Source of the DNA: Adineta steineri
Lineage: Eukaryota; Rotifera; Eurotatoria; Adinetida; Adinetidae
NCBI GenBank assembly: GCA_905250115.1
Contig: CAJNOI010000278.1
Location: forward strand, 1 to 64,000
DNA: 64,000 nt
Reading direction: 5' to 3'
Part shown: positions 1 to 11,748 of the stretch, in pieces
How positions within the stretch are numbered: position 1 is the first letter of the stretch
Layout: the number at the start of each line of letters is the position of its first letter
Position numbers and translations under genes: made by a program
The notes under the pieces: generated by a model
What the model saw: the letters and a program-made list of their open reading frames with translations, nothing else
Database searches by the model: none
What the model was told of the DNA's origin: nothing

Positions 1-446
1 CAAATCAATAGAGAATAGGAATAAATTATATGTCCACGTTTTGTCTATAATATAGTATTCATCCAGTTGTATAAGTGAATGATGTAAGTATGGATATATA
101 CGAAACTAATACATCTATACGATTTGATTAGATAATTATTTATGATAAACCAAAGTGAATAATAGAGAGTAATAGTAGAGGACGAATTTGAAGTGCATTT
201 TTTTCATCTGTTTTAATTCTCCCATGATAGATACAAATCATTTAGATAGTGACTAAGCTAAATAAAAATATCAAATATCATGTTGTAAATGCATTATGAC
301 AATGCAAAAGTTTCATATGAAATTAAAATCAATCTTGTCTTTTTCGAATGAAGAACATCTTTATATTTTCACATCATTGAATACATATATATATATATAT
401 CAAGACGAAGTAAAGAAAAAATAATAAATACATACTATTAGTAAAT
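1..446. other. AT-rich upstream region, no gene seen
   Basis: No convincing coding exon on either strand. A (TA)n run near 390-400 lies about 50 bp before the first ATG and may belong to the promoter of the secreted protein gene. Nothing else is recognisable. Confidence 0.5.
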
Positions 447-968
447 ATGGTCCGATTAAATGTTTTCATTTTATTTATTATCGTTTCTAGTTTTATTCTT
501 GATTTAAATGCTGATCAAAAACATAGTAACGATGATGTCACCAAGAAGATTGAAGATAGCATCACACATTTATTTTCATTATGGACATTACCTTGTTCAG
601 AATGGTTAAATGTATTTAGTTGTGATGCTGTATGGTATCATCCGAAATTTCCCGATGGTATACAATACAATCAATTAAAAGATTTCTGTGAGATTAATCA
701 AGCAACTAAACCAGCATTGTTTCGTCAAGATGGTCAAATTAGATTGACAATCAGTGGTAACTCACCATTATCATTACCTTTATATCATGTGATGGTTCCT
801 TATGTATATGGACAAATTGAAAATGGAAATAATAATTCATTATTTATTAATAGTGGTTATGAATATGTTGAATTAGCTGCTGATCAAAACAATGCTATTC
901 GTATTAATAGAGTTGTTGAATTTTTCAATCGAGCATCATTACCATTTGTTTGGCCAGACAATAATTAA
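447..968 (+). CDS. Small secreted protein, possibly NTF2/SnoaL-like fold
   Basis: A single open exon of 173 residues. Residues 1-22 form a hydrophobic signal peptide (VFILFIIVSSFILDL), so the product is probably secreted. The mature part has a pattern seen in SnoaL/NTF2-like proteins: an N-terminal helix followed by a W..F.CDAVWYHP strand, a central VPYVYG strand, then NSGYEYVEL and a C-terminal strand-helix INRVVEFFNRAS. There are three cysteines (CSEW, SCDA, FCEI). No catalytic residues can be assigned, so neither enzyme activity nor ligand is claimed. The ATG at 447 is the only start that keeps the signal peptide. The next gene is on the opposite strand and ends nearly 800 bp downstream. 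The fold assignment is a guess from pattern; secretion is better supported. Confidence 0.6.
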   Translation: MVRLNVFILFIIVSSFILDLNADQKHSNDDVTKKIEDSITHLFSLWTLPCSEWLNVFSCDAVWYHPKFPDGIQYNQLKDFCEINQATKPALFRQDGQIRLTISGNSPLSLPLYHVMVPYVYGQIENGNNNSLFINSGYEYVELAADQNNAIRINRVVEFFNRASLPFVWPDNN

Positions 969-1754
969 ATAAATTAAAAGATTTATTATGAGAATGAGAT
1001 GAATAGAATATCTATACTTACTTTCAAAATAGTTTTTTGTTGATCTGAAAATAAAATATTGAATCTTGTTGAATTAATAAAATTTCATTAATCTATAATT
1101 ATATATAGATTAAGTGTATTAGATATGTAATTCATTATAATTAAATATTCCTTCGTTTATTTAATTATTTATATAGTTTATGTTTTATTAATTAATAGAG
1201 TGATGTGAAATTAATATCGTTTGTTTTCTGGTATATGAAAACATCAAATTAATTTTGTACAAACTAAAATAACTATCGAATTAGTTTCAATACATTGATT
1301 AGCATCCGATAATATATATATATCGATTTCATGATAAATTTCTGCAATCTATTCATATGACAATTTATTTCATCATCGATGTTGAGAGTTAATTTGATTT
1401 GATAGATTCTCAAACGTTAGGAGTTCTATTGAGTTCATTATTCAAATGATTATGTTCGTCCGATTTGATGCCATGAACAGATAATTTTTCATAATACTAA
1501 CACATTTTCAGGTGAATTCAGATTTGGGATTTACAATTTAAGACAAATTATTTTTCGACTCCGATAGAATATGAAAAAAACCTGAAGACAATTCATTCCC
1601 TCGTATCTTTATTCCTGACATATAGAATGTTCAAGATATGTGTATATAAATAGAGAACGAAACATAGTTCTACACTTTTATTTCAAATTATTACATTTTG
1701 TAACAAGTCTACATATAGTAAAAGTTTACCACGAATAATCGAAGCAAAATATTT
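969..1754. other. Intergenic, no gene seen
   Basis: AT-rich spacer between the convergent secreted-protein and lectin-like genes. A TATAAATA string near 1646 on the plus strand is followed by no reading frame. No RNA gene or repeat was recognised. Confidence 0.5.
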
Positions 1755-2699
1755 TTAATTGGATGTACGTACGCTACGTCGTGGATGCAAACTGGTCGAT
1801 TTTAAGACGCCAACTGTGACATTATTTGCACTTTTGTACTGAGCCCATTTGCCAGCATCATGATAGAATACATATTTGTCCTTAATCACAGCAAATAATA
1901 AGGGACCTTCGACACTAATCGTTCGGTAATACGATGCTCCCGGTTCACAACCATCTCCTATTCGATCAAACTCATGTTTGAGATCATACCATGAAGACTC
2001 AATACCTGTTGCATGTCTCGTTTCGTTGTTCATATTACTTGTATAATTGAATGAGCATGTGTCTAGGACATAAAATGATGCTACAGTAGCAAAAACAATG
2101 GCATATTTATCTTAAGAGAAGAAATCAAGTTACTTACATTGATCAATTTTTTCACTTAATGAAGTGGATTTCAACCAAACAAACTGAAGCATTCCAATTC
2201 GTTTATTATTATAATATCGTCCTTTCGCGCATAGAAAATTATAGCCTGCAAACGATTCGATCGTGAATCTACCATTATTTGAACCAAAAAGATCACTTTT
2301 TCGTCCTTTTGTTGTACGAAATTGTATACCTACAATCACATCGTTCGTCTGCGTTGGATTTGCACGTTTGTAGAAGATCACTCTATTGATTTCTTCATTT
2401 GAACCTAACGTAAAATTGTTCGAAAAATGAGACAGACGATTAAGTTGATTGTCGTTAGATGGATGATGCACTATAGAAGAACGACCATTTGAATAGAAAA
2501 ATCGAATAGAAGTAAGATACGTGTCAGACCAATATAGTTCAACTCCAACACAACGATCATTATATGATAACATGAGATCCTTAGCATCATCAAACAACTG
2601 ATCTTGAATGTCTTTACTTTTAATACCATGTGAGAAACCTTTTTTTATAATATAGACAAGATCTAAAAAATAATGAGAAGAATTTCTTGAATAATTCAT
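1755..2699 (-). CDS. Jacalin-like lectin domain protein
   Basis: Two exons, 2699-2138 and 2062-1755. They are joined by a clean GTAAGT donor and a CTAG acceptor with matching phase, giving about 289 residues. Residues about 45-170 read as a jacalin-like beta-prism: VELYWSDTYLTSIRF, then FTLGSNEEINRVIFYKR, then VIVGIQFRTTKGRKSDLFG and a final FLCAKGRYYNNKRIGMLQFVW. These are the usual strand blocks, with the conserved R-T-x-x-G-R-x-S-x-L-F-G segment. The C-terminal exon (about 100 residues, with Cys and N-glycosylation sites) was not recognised. The ATG lies 13 bp after the stop of the death-domain gene on the same strand. A TTAG acceptor sits 12 nt before it, so the message may be spliced or trans-spliced there. 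Carbohydrate binding is inferred from family membership. Confidence 0.65.
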
Positions 2700-2712
2700 G
2701 TATCTTTGCTAA

Positions 2713-3538
2713 TCATAGCATAGTTTTACGCTTTCTAATCATTGGATTAGATGATAAGCAACGTGATGTGTAGCATTTGTAAGGACATAAAAGAAAGAAG
2801 ATCATAATGGACAAAATGTTCGTAACAAGTAAAAGAATTGTGAGCTTGTTGAATTGTTCTTTGATCATTTTTTGAATCATAGATGACGATCGATTGTATT
2901 TCTTTTCGTGAACAATACTTGATTTTTCAATTGGTTGTGATTCCAAAGAAACAGTTGTCTTTAATGGTAGAAATGAACAGTCACTGTTAGGTGATGAATT
3001 TTCCGAAGTAGTAAATGAGCAAGCTACTTCTCTGGCCACATCAACTGCATGGAATCATAATGAAAATATGATACTATCAAAAGAAATTTGAATTCGACTT
3101 ACTCGAAACATTTCCAATTTTATCTACTTCAATGGTCTGTATCGATTCATTCAATATTGTTGACTCTGTCGATGTAGTTGATAATGTGAACTGTTTCTGA
3201 ATTTGTTCAAATTCTAAAAAATATAGATAGAATTCTTTGTCATCGATTGAATATTGGATCTTTAATTAATAATATGAACCTTGAAGTCGTTCTACAGCAT
3301 CATAACAAGAAATTTTACGAAATGCACAAATCAAGTAATCAAAATTTTTATCGCTAATAAGAGTACGATCGAAAAGAAATTCAAGAAGATGTAGAGTACC
3401 AGTTGGCGTGCAATCATCTCGAATTTTACGTGGAACCATGGGACCAATAACGAAATGAAGTCCTTCACGATTATCATTCGAAAGTTGATTAGATAATTGA
3501 ATAAGAAGTACACGAAAGTCGAGAGTTTTTACTGCCAT
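2713..3538 (-). CDS. Death effector domain (DED)-like single-pass membrane protein
   Basis: Three exons, 3538-3280, 3213-3103 and 3044-2713, all phase 1 at both junctions, giving about 233 residues. Residues about 5-86 fit a death effector domain: six helices beginning LDFRVLLIQLSNQLSNDNRE, then HFVIGPMVPRKI, LLEFLFDRTLI and FDYLICAFRKISCYDAVERL. DEDs normally mediate homotypic contacts in caspase-8/FADD pathways. A Ser/Thr-rich linker follows, then a hydrophobic segment (LTILLLVTNILSIMIFFLLC) that should cross the membrane, and a short Cys-containing tail. I started at the second Met (MAVKTLDF) because the first 22 upstream residues are hydrophobic and not DED-like. The lectin-like gene begins 13 bp downstream; I found no in-phase canonical intron fusing the two without deleting the membrane segment. 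Confidence 0.6.
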
Positions 3539-3604
3539 ACTTGTAATGTGGCAAGTCGAAAGTCTAAGGCAATAATAGTTGTGAAACAAGAGGAAAAAAA
3601 ACAA

Positions 3605-4527
3605 AAATATGATATATGATTCCTTTATATATGAAAATGTCAGAAGTGTCTATCACGAAAGAGCAAACATTTCATCGTCGACGATGTAATGGTTAAATTT
3701 TTTTCATGGTTTATATATTTGATATAGGCCATAGGAAGTAAGAATCGCTATCATAGTTTATCGATGAAAAGAATAGATGAAATACGATATTTAATTGTAT
3801 ATTATAAAATAATGTGAATATTTATAAAAGTTTCAATCTATATTTTTATTATTAACATAATGGAAATAAAAGATGAACCGCCATTCTGAGAGTAGACTAA
3901 TTCGTGAATCATTCTATTTATTTCTATTAAAAAACGATAGTGAGGCTTTCGACTTAGGCACCAGATCATTATCAACACACAGTTAGAGAAAGTGAAACCA
4001 TTTCCGTAGCTTATTATGCATAATAACCAATTTTTTCTTACAGACGACACTTATTAGCATTATCTGTTAATTAGCAAACTCGAACTAATTAGATAATCGT
4101 CATATGTTCTAATCATGAGACGAAGCGAGAGATCCTGAAATATGGTACTTTATCAGTTGAAAAGTAGCGAAGTTCGACAATGATTATAGAGCATCCAGGC
4201 AGACAAGAAAACTACTACAACAACGGCGTTTAAAATATCTCGAAGTTTAAATTTCATCGTCTTAGAAATCTTTTGATCAATGTTTTTTATTTTATCTCAG
4301 AATGTGTATGGGTAAGAATATGAATAAAATTAGTTTAAATAATTTTCAGTCTTCAAAGGAAATAATAATGATCGTAGATTTTTCGAAAATACTATAAAAT
4401 ATAATATAGATATTACTTCCTCTATAAACAAATATTTGTTTTAAATAGCAACAAAATTTCATTTATACGTGTATATTGTGAAAAAAATAGGCAACAAATA
4501 TTTTTAAAAAATTGAGGGAAAGTTCAG
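3605..4527. other. Intergenic, no gene seen
   Basis: Only short unsupported reading frames, including one of 70 codons on the minus strand near 3840-4050 with no recognisable domain or plausible splice sites. Probably holds the promoter of the DED gene and the 3' flank of the four-TM gene. Confidence 0.45.
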
Positions 4528-5346
4528 TTAATTATCATTGTGATTCGATGAGCGACGAATTCGATTGTTTGAGTGTTGTTGTGATACTTTAATTGCAATC
4601 AAACTGAGTATGAAAATGCAAATGCTGAGTATAAGATGTGGTACCAACATCCATCGTACTACTCTCTAAATAGTAAAGGTATTAACAATAAAGAACAAGA
4701 TTTCCAATTCTAATAGCTTACTCCTTGTATACACCATTGATTGAATGTTTCTACATCAGTTGCATAATTTTTCAAATTGCAATTGAAAGCTTCGAGTGTA
4801 AAATGACCGATATATCTTAAACTACTATCTGTACTACCATTGAAGAAGAAGTCATCACTATTATTAAATTGAGCAAATGAAAAAGCAATGGAAGCAATAT
4901 CAACACCTATGCGAAGTAGACTTAGGATGGTAACAACAACATTGAAGTAATCGAATATAAGAGTCTATAAAGAATAATTAATCGAATATATGAAAATTTA
5001 AATAACAAACCCTAGTAATAGATATTGGTGAACGTCTGATAACAAAGAAAGCGATAAGCAAGGAATCAAGAAGTCCTCCAAGACCAGCAGCAAAAATTAT
5101 CCAATAACTACCCACATCCACTCTAGATGGTAGATATGCTAGAATTCGCTGAGATGTCACAGTACCGTTGACAAGACCATTAGTATCAAAAGTATTATAG
5201 ATAAATGTAAAATTCGCAGTTTGTTGTGAAGCATCACTGTTAATATAAACCAATGAATGACAGATGAGTCCAAGAACAATTACAGATATCGCAAAGAGTA
5301 CGCTGGTTATCACCAATATAAGTAAACGAAAAAGGTTCATTGACAA
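4528..5346 (-). CDS. Four-transmembrane protein (MARVEL/claudin-like topology)
   Basis: Three exons, 5346-5011, 4964-4722 and 4665-4528, joined in phase 0 through GT-AG sites, giving about 238 residues. Four hydrophobic segments are visible: LFRLLILVITSVLFAISVIV near residue 5, SYWIIFAAGLGGLLDSLLIA near 80, FNVVVTILSLLRIGVDIASI near 120 and LVPHLILSICIFILSLIAIK near 200. The first extracellular loop carries N-glycosylation sites (NFT, NGT). The second has a spaced cysteine pair (FNC ... QWC). The tail is short, polar and Arg-rich. This is the topology of MARVEL, claudin or tetraspanin proteins, but I see neither the claudin W-GLW-C-C signature nor the tetraspanin CCG motif. The family is therefore left open. 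The continuous frame across three exons is the main evidence that the gene is real. Confidence 0.65.
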
Positions 5347-6143
5347 AATAACTACGCGGTGGATATATTAAAGAAATCAATAAATTATATATTTTTAAGG
5401 TATACTCCATCTGATGGAGAAAGGATTCAGTAATATTTTACCGTCATGGTTGTTTTTATTATCACTCTGAATAAATTAATTTCAAAAGAAATTATACTTT
5501 CTTAATTATATCTCTACTAGAAAATCTAATGTGTAAATTTCTACTTCAAATAAGGCTTTTCTAATAGACAACTAGAGAAAAAAACAAGCGAAGAAAAGCA
5601 ATATAGTTAAAGAAAAATAGAAACATTAAACACGTTTTTTTTGTTTCTCTATTTCTTCCGCAGCGAAAAAGTACACGCAACGCACTTATTAACTATTATA
5701 AAGGTAAAAAACGACTTTTTTATTCGTTGTAAAATTCTGATGAATACTATTATAAAATGCTTCACATTTGACAACGATCATTTTGTTATAGATACCAGTT
5801 AGCTAGAAATAGAAATTCAATTGAAAGAAAATTTGAATGTGAAGTGTGAGATGTGAGAATTTGATATTATATTCACATCCTAAAGATGTCAGCACATATA
5901 TGTATTCTCTTTCAATTTATAAATCTATATTTTTTGCTTCGTTATCTTTACAAGATAGAATCGAGACGAAAAGGGTGAATATAAATATTTATAAGTAAAC
6001 AAAGAAAAAAAGAAATCTTTGGCGAATTAATAAAAAACGACAATCCTTCATGAATTATTATGCGAAAGTATAGAGATTATGATAGAGAAAAACGATTTTG
6101 TTTTTATTATACTCACACTCACATCCATCCATTATCTCAGTTT
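5347..6143. other. Intergenic, no gene seen
   Basis: AT-rich spacer upstream of the four-TM gene. It includes poly-purine and poly-pyrimidine runs around 5570-5660 and an ACTCACACTCACATCC string near 6112 that resembles the GTGTGG-type hairpin sequences found elsewhere in the window. Confidence 0.45.
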
Positions 6144-6383
6144 TGAGGCGTCATTGTTGATGATTTTAGTCATATCTATGTTTTAGATAGTGGAAATAAT
6201 CAAGTCATGCGCTAACATGATAGAAATGTGGAAGGTTCGATCAATATTGATGGTAGTACAGATGAAGAAAAATTTAATGGATTATATCATTTCAGTCATT
6301 TATTCTTTCATACTAAAGGAAACCTTTATGTTGATAACTATCATAATCATCATATTCAAAAATATAAAATTGAATTTAATTAA
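6144..6383 (+). pseudogene. Decayed NHL-repeat fragment
   Basis: In one frame the plus strand reads GVIVDDFSHIYVLDSGNNQV followed by MR and a stop at about 6213. The same frame then resumes with a blade-like stretch (FHTKGNLYVDNYHNHHIQKY) ending at TAA 6381-6383. Both parts match the NHL blade pattern G-hydrophobic-D-x-G-x-x-Y-V-x-D-x-x-N-x-x-I seen in the intact NHL genes at 29-31 kb and 37-39 kb. A stop (TGA) also sits just upstream of GVIVDD. No start, no matching exon upstream and an internal stop together indicate a dead fragment, probably the 3' end of a propeller gene. Confidence 0.65.
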
Positions 6384-6760
6384 AACCGTCTTCTCAAATA
6401 AAATAAAATCATTTTCTCTTAAAATCGAATTCAGTGAAGTACAAGAAAATTGATCGAATTGAAATGATTATGTTGAATTTATAAATGACAATCAAGGAGA
6501 TGAATATTTTATTGTTCTCAAGTACAGCTACACCTATTCCCAAGAAAAAAAACCTAGATGGGAGTGTGAGATAAGATATTGAAGAGTTTTCACATTTTAA
6601 TTCTGTACCATTTGTATTACATTTTTCTTTCGATACAATCCTCATACTGAGGTTTTATCTTACAAAATATTTGATTATTAAAATGAAAATGAAAATAAAT
6701 ATATTTAATATGAACTGAAAATCGATGAATAAAAAGAAAATAGAACAAAAAGAAGCAAAA
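6384..6760. other. Intergenic, no gene seen
   Basis: Spacer between the NHL remnant and the stop codon of the FG-GAP gene. A 78-codon minus-strand frame here has no signal, domain or splice support. Confidence 0.45.
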
Positions 6761-9700
6761 TTAGCAGGTCTGTAAAAAAACATTTATATTGTCAGTACCA
6801 TCATTTGCAACAGCAAAATCGATTTTTCCATCATTAGTAAAATCACCGATAACAGCAGAAAATGGATGAGAACCATATGCCATCGAAAATATCATTATAT
6901 TATCAAATATTCCATTACCCTGTCCAAGAAACAAACCTAACTTGTTGTTATTATAATTAACTACACCAATATCAAGTTTGTTGTCATTATTAAAATAACC
7001 AACAACTACAGAGCAAGGAGATGAAGATGAACCAGTTGAATATGATGTCTGATTTGCAAATTTACCATCACCATATCCCAAGAAAATGCTTATTGTATCG
7101 GATTGATAATTAGCAGTAACAATATCTAGTTGAGTATCATTATTGAAATCGCCAATTGCTAAAAAATATGGAGTTGAATTTGAGCCAGTTGAATATGTTG
7201 TTTGATTTGTAAAAGTAATATTTCCATATCCAAGAAAAATACCAATACTATTAGTACCTGAATTAGCGACTCCAATATCCATTTTATTATCATTGTTAAA
7301 ATCACCAACAACAACAGATTGTGTTTGAGAATCTTCGCCAGTAGAAACTACCATTTGCTTTACAAAAACTTGATTAGGACAACCAAATAATATCATAATA
7401 TTGTTATCACCTGAATTTGTGACAACCATATCAAGTAGAGTATCATTGTTAAAATCACCAATACCTACAGCTTTTGGAGAAACACCTGTTGGATATGTAA
7501 TTTGGTTTGCAAAGGAGCCATTTCCATACCCTAATAATACACACACATAATTGCTACCCAGATTTGTGACAATGATATCTAATTTAGCGTCATTATTGAT
7601 ATCAACAACAGCTACACATTCTGGAAGAATACCCACAGGGTATATCATGAAATTTGCAAAAGAACCATTACTATACCCTAAAAGAATACTCACGGTTTTC
7701 TTACCAAGGGTAGCAGCAACAATATCTAATAGAGTGTCATTATTGATATCACCAACAGCTACAAACCATGGACGAAGATCAGTTGTAAAAGTCTTTTGAT
7801 TTGCAAAGGAACCATTCCCATATCCAAGAAAAATACTCACATTATCAGAATTATAATTTGCAACAACTATATCTAACCAACCATCATCATTGAAATCACC
7901 AGTAGCCACAGATCGTGGATTAGTACCAGTAGGATATGTAGTTTGATTTGCAAATGAACCATTACCATATGCCAAAAGAACACCAATATTATTGTTACCA
8001 TCATTGGCAACAACTAAATCTAATCGAGTATCGTTATTGAAATCTCCAACAGCTAAAGAATATGGACCAGTACCTGTTGGAAAACTTGCTTGATTTGCAA
8101 ACGAACCATTACCATTTCCTAGAAAGATATTGATATTATTGCTACCATAGTTAGCAACAACTAGATCCAACTGATTATCATTGTTGAAATCACCAACAGC
8201 CAAAGATCGTGGTGTAGTACCGGTTGGATATATCGTTTGATTTGTAAATGATCCATTGCCATATCCAACAAAAACACTTATAGTATTACTAACAGAATTG
8301 GTAACAACTAAATCTAACTGATTGTCTTTGTTAAAATCATTGACTACTACAGCGTATGGATTGGAGCCAGTTGTATAAATCGTTTGATTTGTAAAAGATC
8401 CACTATTATATGAAATAAGAATATCAACAGTATCACCATCACCATATCCAACAACGATTTCTGATCGTCCATCATTATTGAAATCACCAGGCGAGATAGC
8501 TAATGGAGGATATGGCAAAGGAAGTTGGTAGGTTGCTTGACTTATGAATGATCCTCGTCCATTTCCAATTAACATTTGTACTTGCTTTGTACCAGAGGTA
8601 GCCACAGCAATATCTGATTGAGTATCACCATTGAAATCACTCATGGTAATTACTGATGGCAGAGAATTTGAGTCCATATCGATGAACACTTGGCTTTTGA
8701 AAGAACCATCACCATTCCCGAAAAGAATACCTAAATTGTCAGTACCCAAATTACTAACAATAATATCTAATCGAGTATCATTGTTTACATCACTAACAAA
8801 AATAGATTGTAATTCAGAACCACCACCTGATGCATAACTAATTTCATTTACAAGAGCTCCACGATTATACTGTAGCAATACAGGAACATCATAACTAGTA
8901 TAGCCTGCTATGACAATATCCAATCGGTTATCGTTGTTCAAATCTCCAATCACTGTGCAGTATCCATATTTACCATCGTAATATGACATCGCGTTTCCAA
9001 AAGAACCATTTCCATACCCAAATAAAACATATACTTCGAGATTACCATTAAGACCAAAAACAATATCCAGATAAGTGTCATTATTGACATCACCAACAGC
9101 TACAGTATATGGAGGATCAGATGCTCCATATGTGATTTGCTTTGCAAAGGTGCCATTACCGTATCCAAGAAGGATCCCTAGATTATTGCTACCATAATTG
9201 GCAACAACCAGATCTAACTGACCATCGTTATTGAAATCACCAGTAGCCAGAGATCGTGGATTAGTACCAGTTGCGTATGTTGTTTGATTTGCAAACGAAG
9301 CATTACCATATCCCAGAAGAACACTTATATTATTGACACCATAGTTGGCAATAACTAGATCTAATTGAATATCATTATTGAAATCACCAACAATTACGAT
9401 GTATGAATAAGTTCTAGTTATATATTTCATTTGGTTTGCAAAGGAACCATTGCCATAACCCAAAAGAATACTCACATATAAATTACCAGAATTGGCAACA
9501 ACTAAATCCAACTGACCATCATTATTAAAATCACCAACAGCCAAAGATCGTGGACCAATGCCAGTTGAATATGTTTTTTGATTTGCAAAGAAGCCGTTAC
9601 CATATCCAAGAAAAATACTGACATTTTTGCTATCATAATTGGTTACAACTATATCCAAATAACTATCGTTATTGAAATCACTGACAGCTACAAAATATGG

Positions 9701-11748
9701 AGAAGTACCAGTTGAATATGTAGTTTCATTTGTGAAAGAACCATTACCATATCCAAGAACAACACTTATCCAATTATTATAATAATAAGTAGTAACTAAA
9801 TCCAGTTTACCATCATTGTTAAAATCACCAAGAACTATATAAAATGGTATATATTTAGTTGAATAATATTTGGGTAACGAAAAGCCTTCGAAGTAACCTT
9901 GAAGAATATCTATACTATTAGTTTCATTATTAACAACGATAACATCTAATCGTTTGTCTTTGTTGAAATCACATGTAGCAAAAGAGATCGATGAAGTCGA
10001 TCCAGTTGAATTCATTCTTGCATCAGAAAAACTACCGTTTCCATATCCGAGAAGTAGACCTGTATTATTAGCACCAATAGTAATAATGAATAAGTCTAAA
10101 TGATTATCTTGATTGAAGTCACCAACACCAATTGAGTATGGTGAACCAGAATTTATAGAATACTTTATTTGATTTGCAAAAGTCCCATTTCCATTGCTTA
10201 AATATATACCGGTTGTGTTTGTTCCATGATTTGCAACAGCGATATCAACAAGTGTATCACCATTGAAATTACCAACAGCTATTGATATTGGATGAGAACC
10301 ATAACCAGTTGAAATAGTTATCTGTTCTTCAAAAGTACCATTCTTAGCATTAAGAAATAAACCAATATTGTTTGTTCCATAATTCGCAATGGCAATATCC
10401 ATATAGTTATCATTATTAAAATCACCAACAGCTAATGCATATGAAAGGGAATCGTAACCTGTTGAATACATTGTTGGATTCGAAAACATTCCATTTCCGT
10501 AACCATAAAATATACTTATACTATTAGTTCCAAAATTGACAGTGACAATATCAAGTACTGTATCATTATTGAGATCAACTAAACTAATTGATATTGGACG
10601 CGATGTGTTAGTCGACAAATCTATTTGATTCCCAAAAGATCCATTTCCGTACCCAAAAAATATACGAATAGTATTTGTGTCAAAGTTTGCAACTGCAATA
10701 TCTAATCGAGAATCATTGTTCAGATTACCAACTGCAACCATATAAGGATTGGAACCCAAACCAGTTGAATATTCGATCTGTTTGACAAACGTACCATTTT
10801 CATAGCCAAAATATATACCAATATTGTTAACAATCGAATTGGCAACTACCATATCTATCCAAGTGTCATTGTTGAAATCACCAACAGCAACAGATCGTGG
10901 ACCATAGTTATACTCAATTGGATTCGTGGCTGTTTGTGAAATATTAAACTCACATTTTTGTCCTAAACAATACAATAGAAATTACCAAGCATCTGGAACC
11001 AAATTCAATTAGTAGATATCGCCACACCGCGACTTATCATGAGATTATTTCTTGTTGTAATGATTCAAATGTTATAAGAACTTACCATGTGATTTTGGTG
11101 AAGTAAAACAAACGATTAGGATGCCAGTTGTCATTACAATACATGTAAATATAAAAAATCCCATAGCACCAACGATTGAACCTGATATTGTCCAGTGATA
11201 ATATTTCCTGAAACAATGCATCAGTATTATGTCTAAGATTACAGCAAAAAAAAGACTTACAGATCCCATGACGAAATTGATTTTGTTACCTGCTTCATGG
11301 TATCATTGCCATTCACTGTTGGTTCTTGTGTGTTCAAACCTAGTTGTAAGTTTCCTTCGCCACCAATAGACGATTGTTGTATAACAACTGAACCTTCAGT
11401 TGATCTTGTATCATTATTGATACAAACCAGTTCAATCTAAATGAAGGCAACATGAATAATTAATCTCGAAAAATAAATTAAAATCATTTATTTTTCATGT
11501 ATTACTTCGTGTAAGACTATATAATGTGTTGCTAACGACTAGCACAACTCTTTTATTTATTATGATATCCTATATATCAATTTCGTCATCAATTACAATT
11601 ACTACTGTTCAAAATATACTCTCTGATTTTTACTAGATGGTTCTCAAGTGATCTATTGTCTACATTCTTTGTTGCTAATATTTTTTAAACAATTTATTTT
11701 CTTCGTCTAACAGTAATTGTTCCTTACCTGGTTTATGTCGGATTCCAT
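6761..11748 (-). CDS. Giant type II membrane protein with 28 FG-GAP/VCBS repeats
   Basis: Four exons, 11748-11728, 11436-11261, 11207-11086 and 10962-6761. All junctions are in phase with good donors (GTAAGG, GTAAGT, GTAAGT), giving about 1,506 residues. The N-terminal ~85 residues are polar and cytoplasmic. One membrane segment follows (SIVGAMGFFIFTCIVMTTGI), encoded by the 122-bp exon; the rest should be extracellular. The huge last exon encodes 28 repeats of about 48 residues, each with a calcium-loop-like core (GDFNNDGQLDLVVANYG is typical) followed by LGYGNGSFANQ. Such FG-GAP/VCBS repeats form integrin-alpha-like propellers; 28 blades would make about four seven-blade propellers. NxS/NxT sites recur in almost every repeat, suggesting heavy glycosylation. 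Function is probably adhesion or surface display; no enzymatic domain is seen. Confidence 0.88.

Noticed and set aside
1755-3538. Single DED-TM-jacalin fusion gene
   Set aside because: The only phase-0 donor before the stop (CTT|GTTACG) would remove the membrane segment; other donors give the wrong phase with the TTAG acceptor.
3538-3604. Hydrophobic N-terminal extension of the DED protein
   Set aside because: An earlier ATG would add 22 residues like a signal peptide, but a DED should be cytoplasmic and the following Met starts the domain directly.
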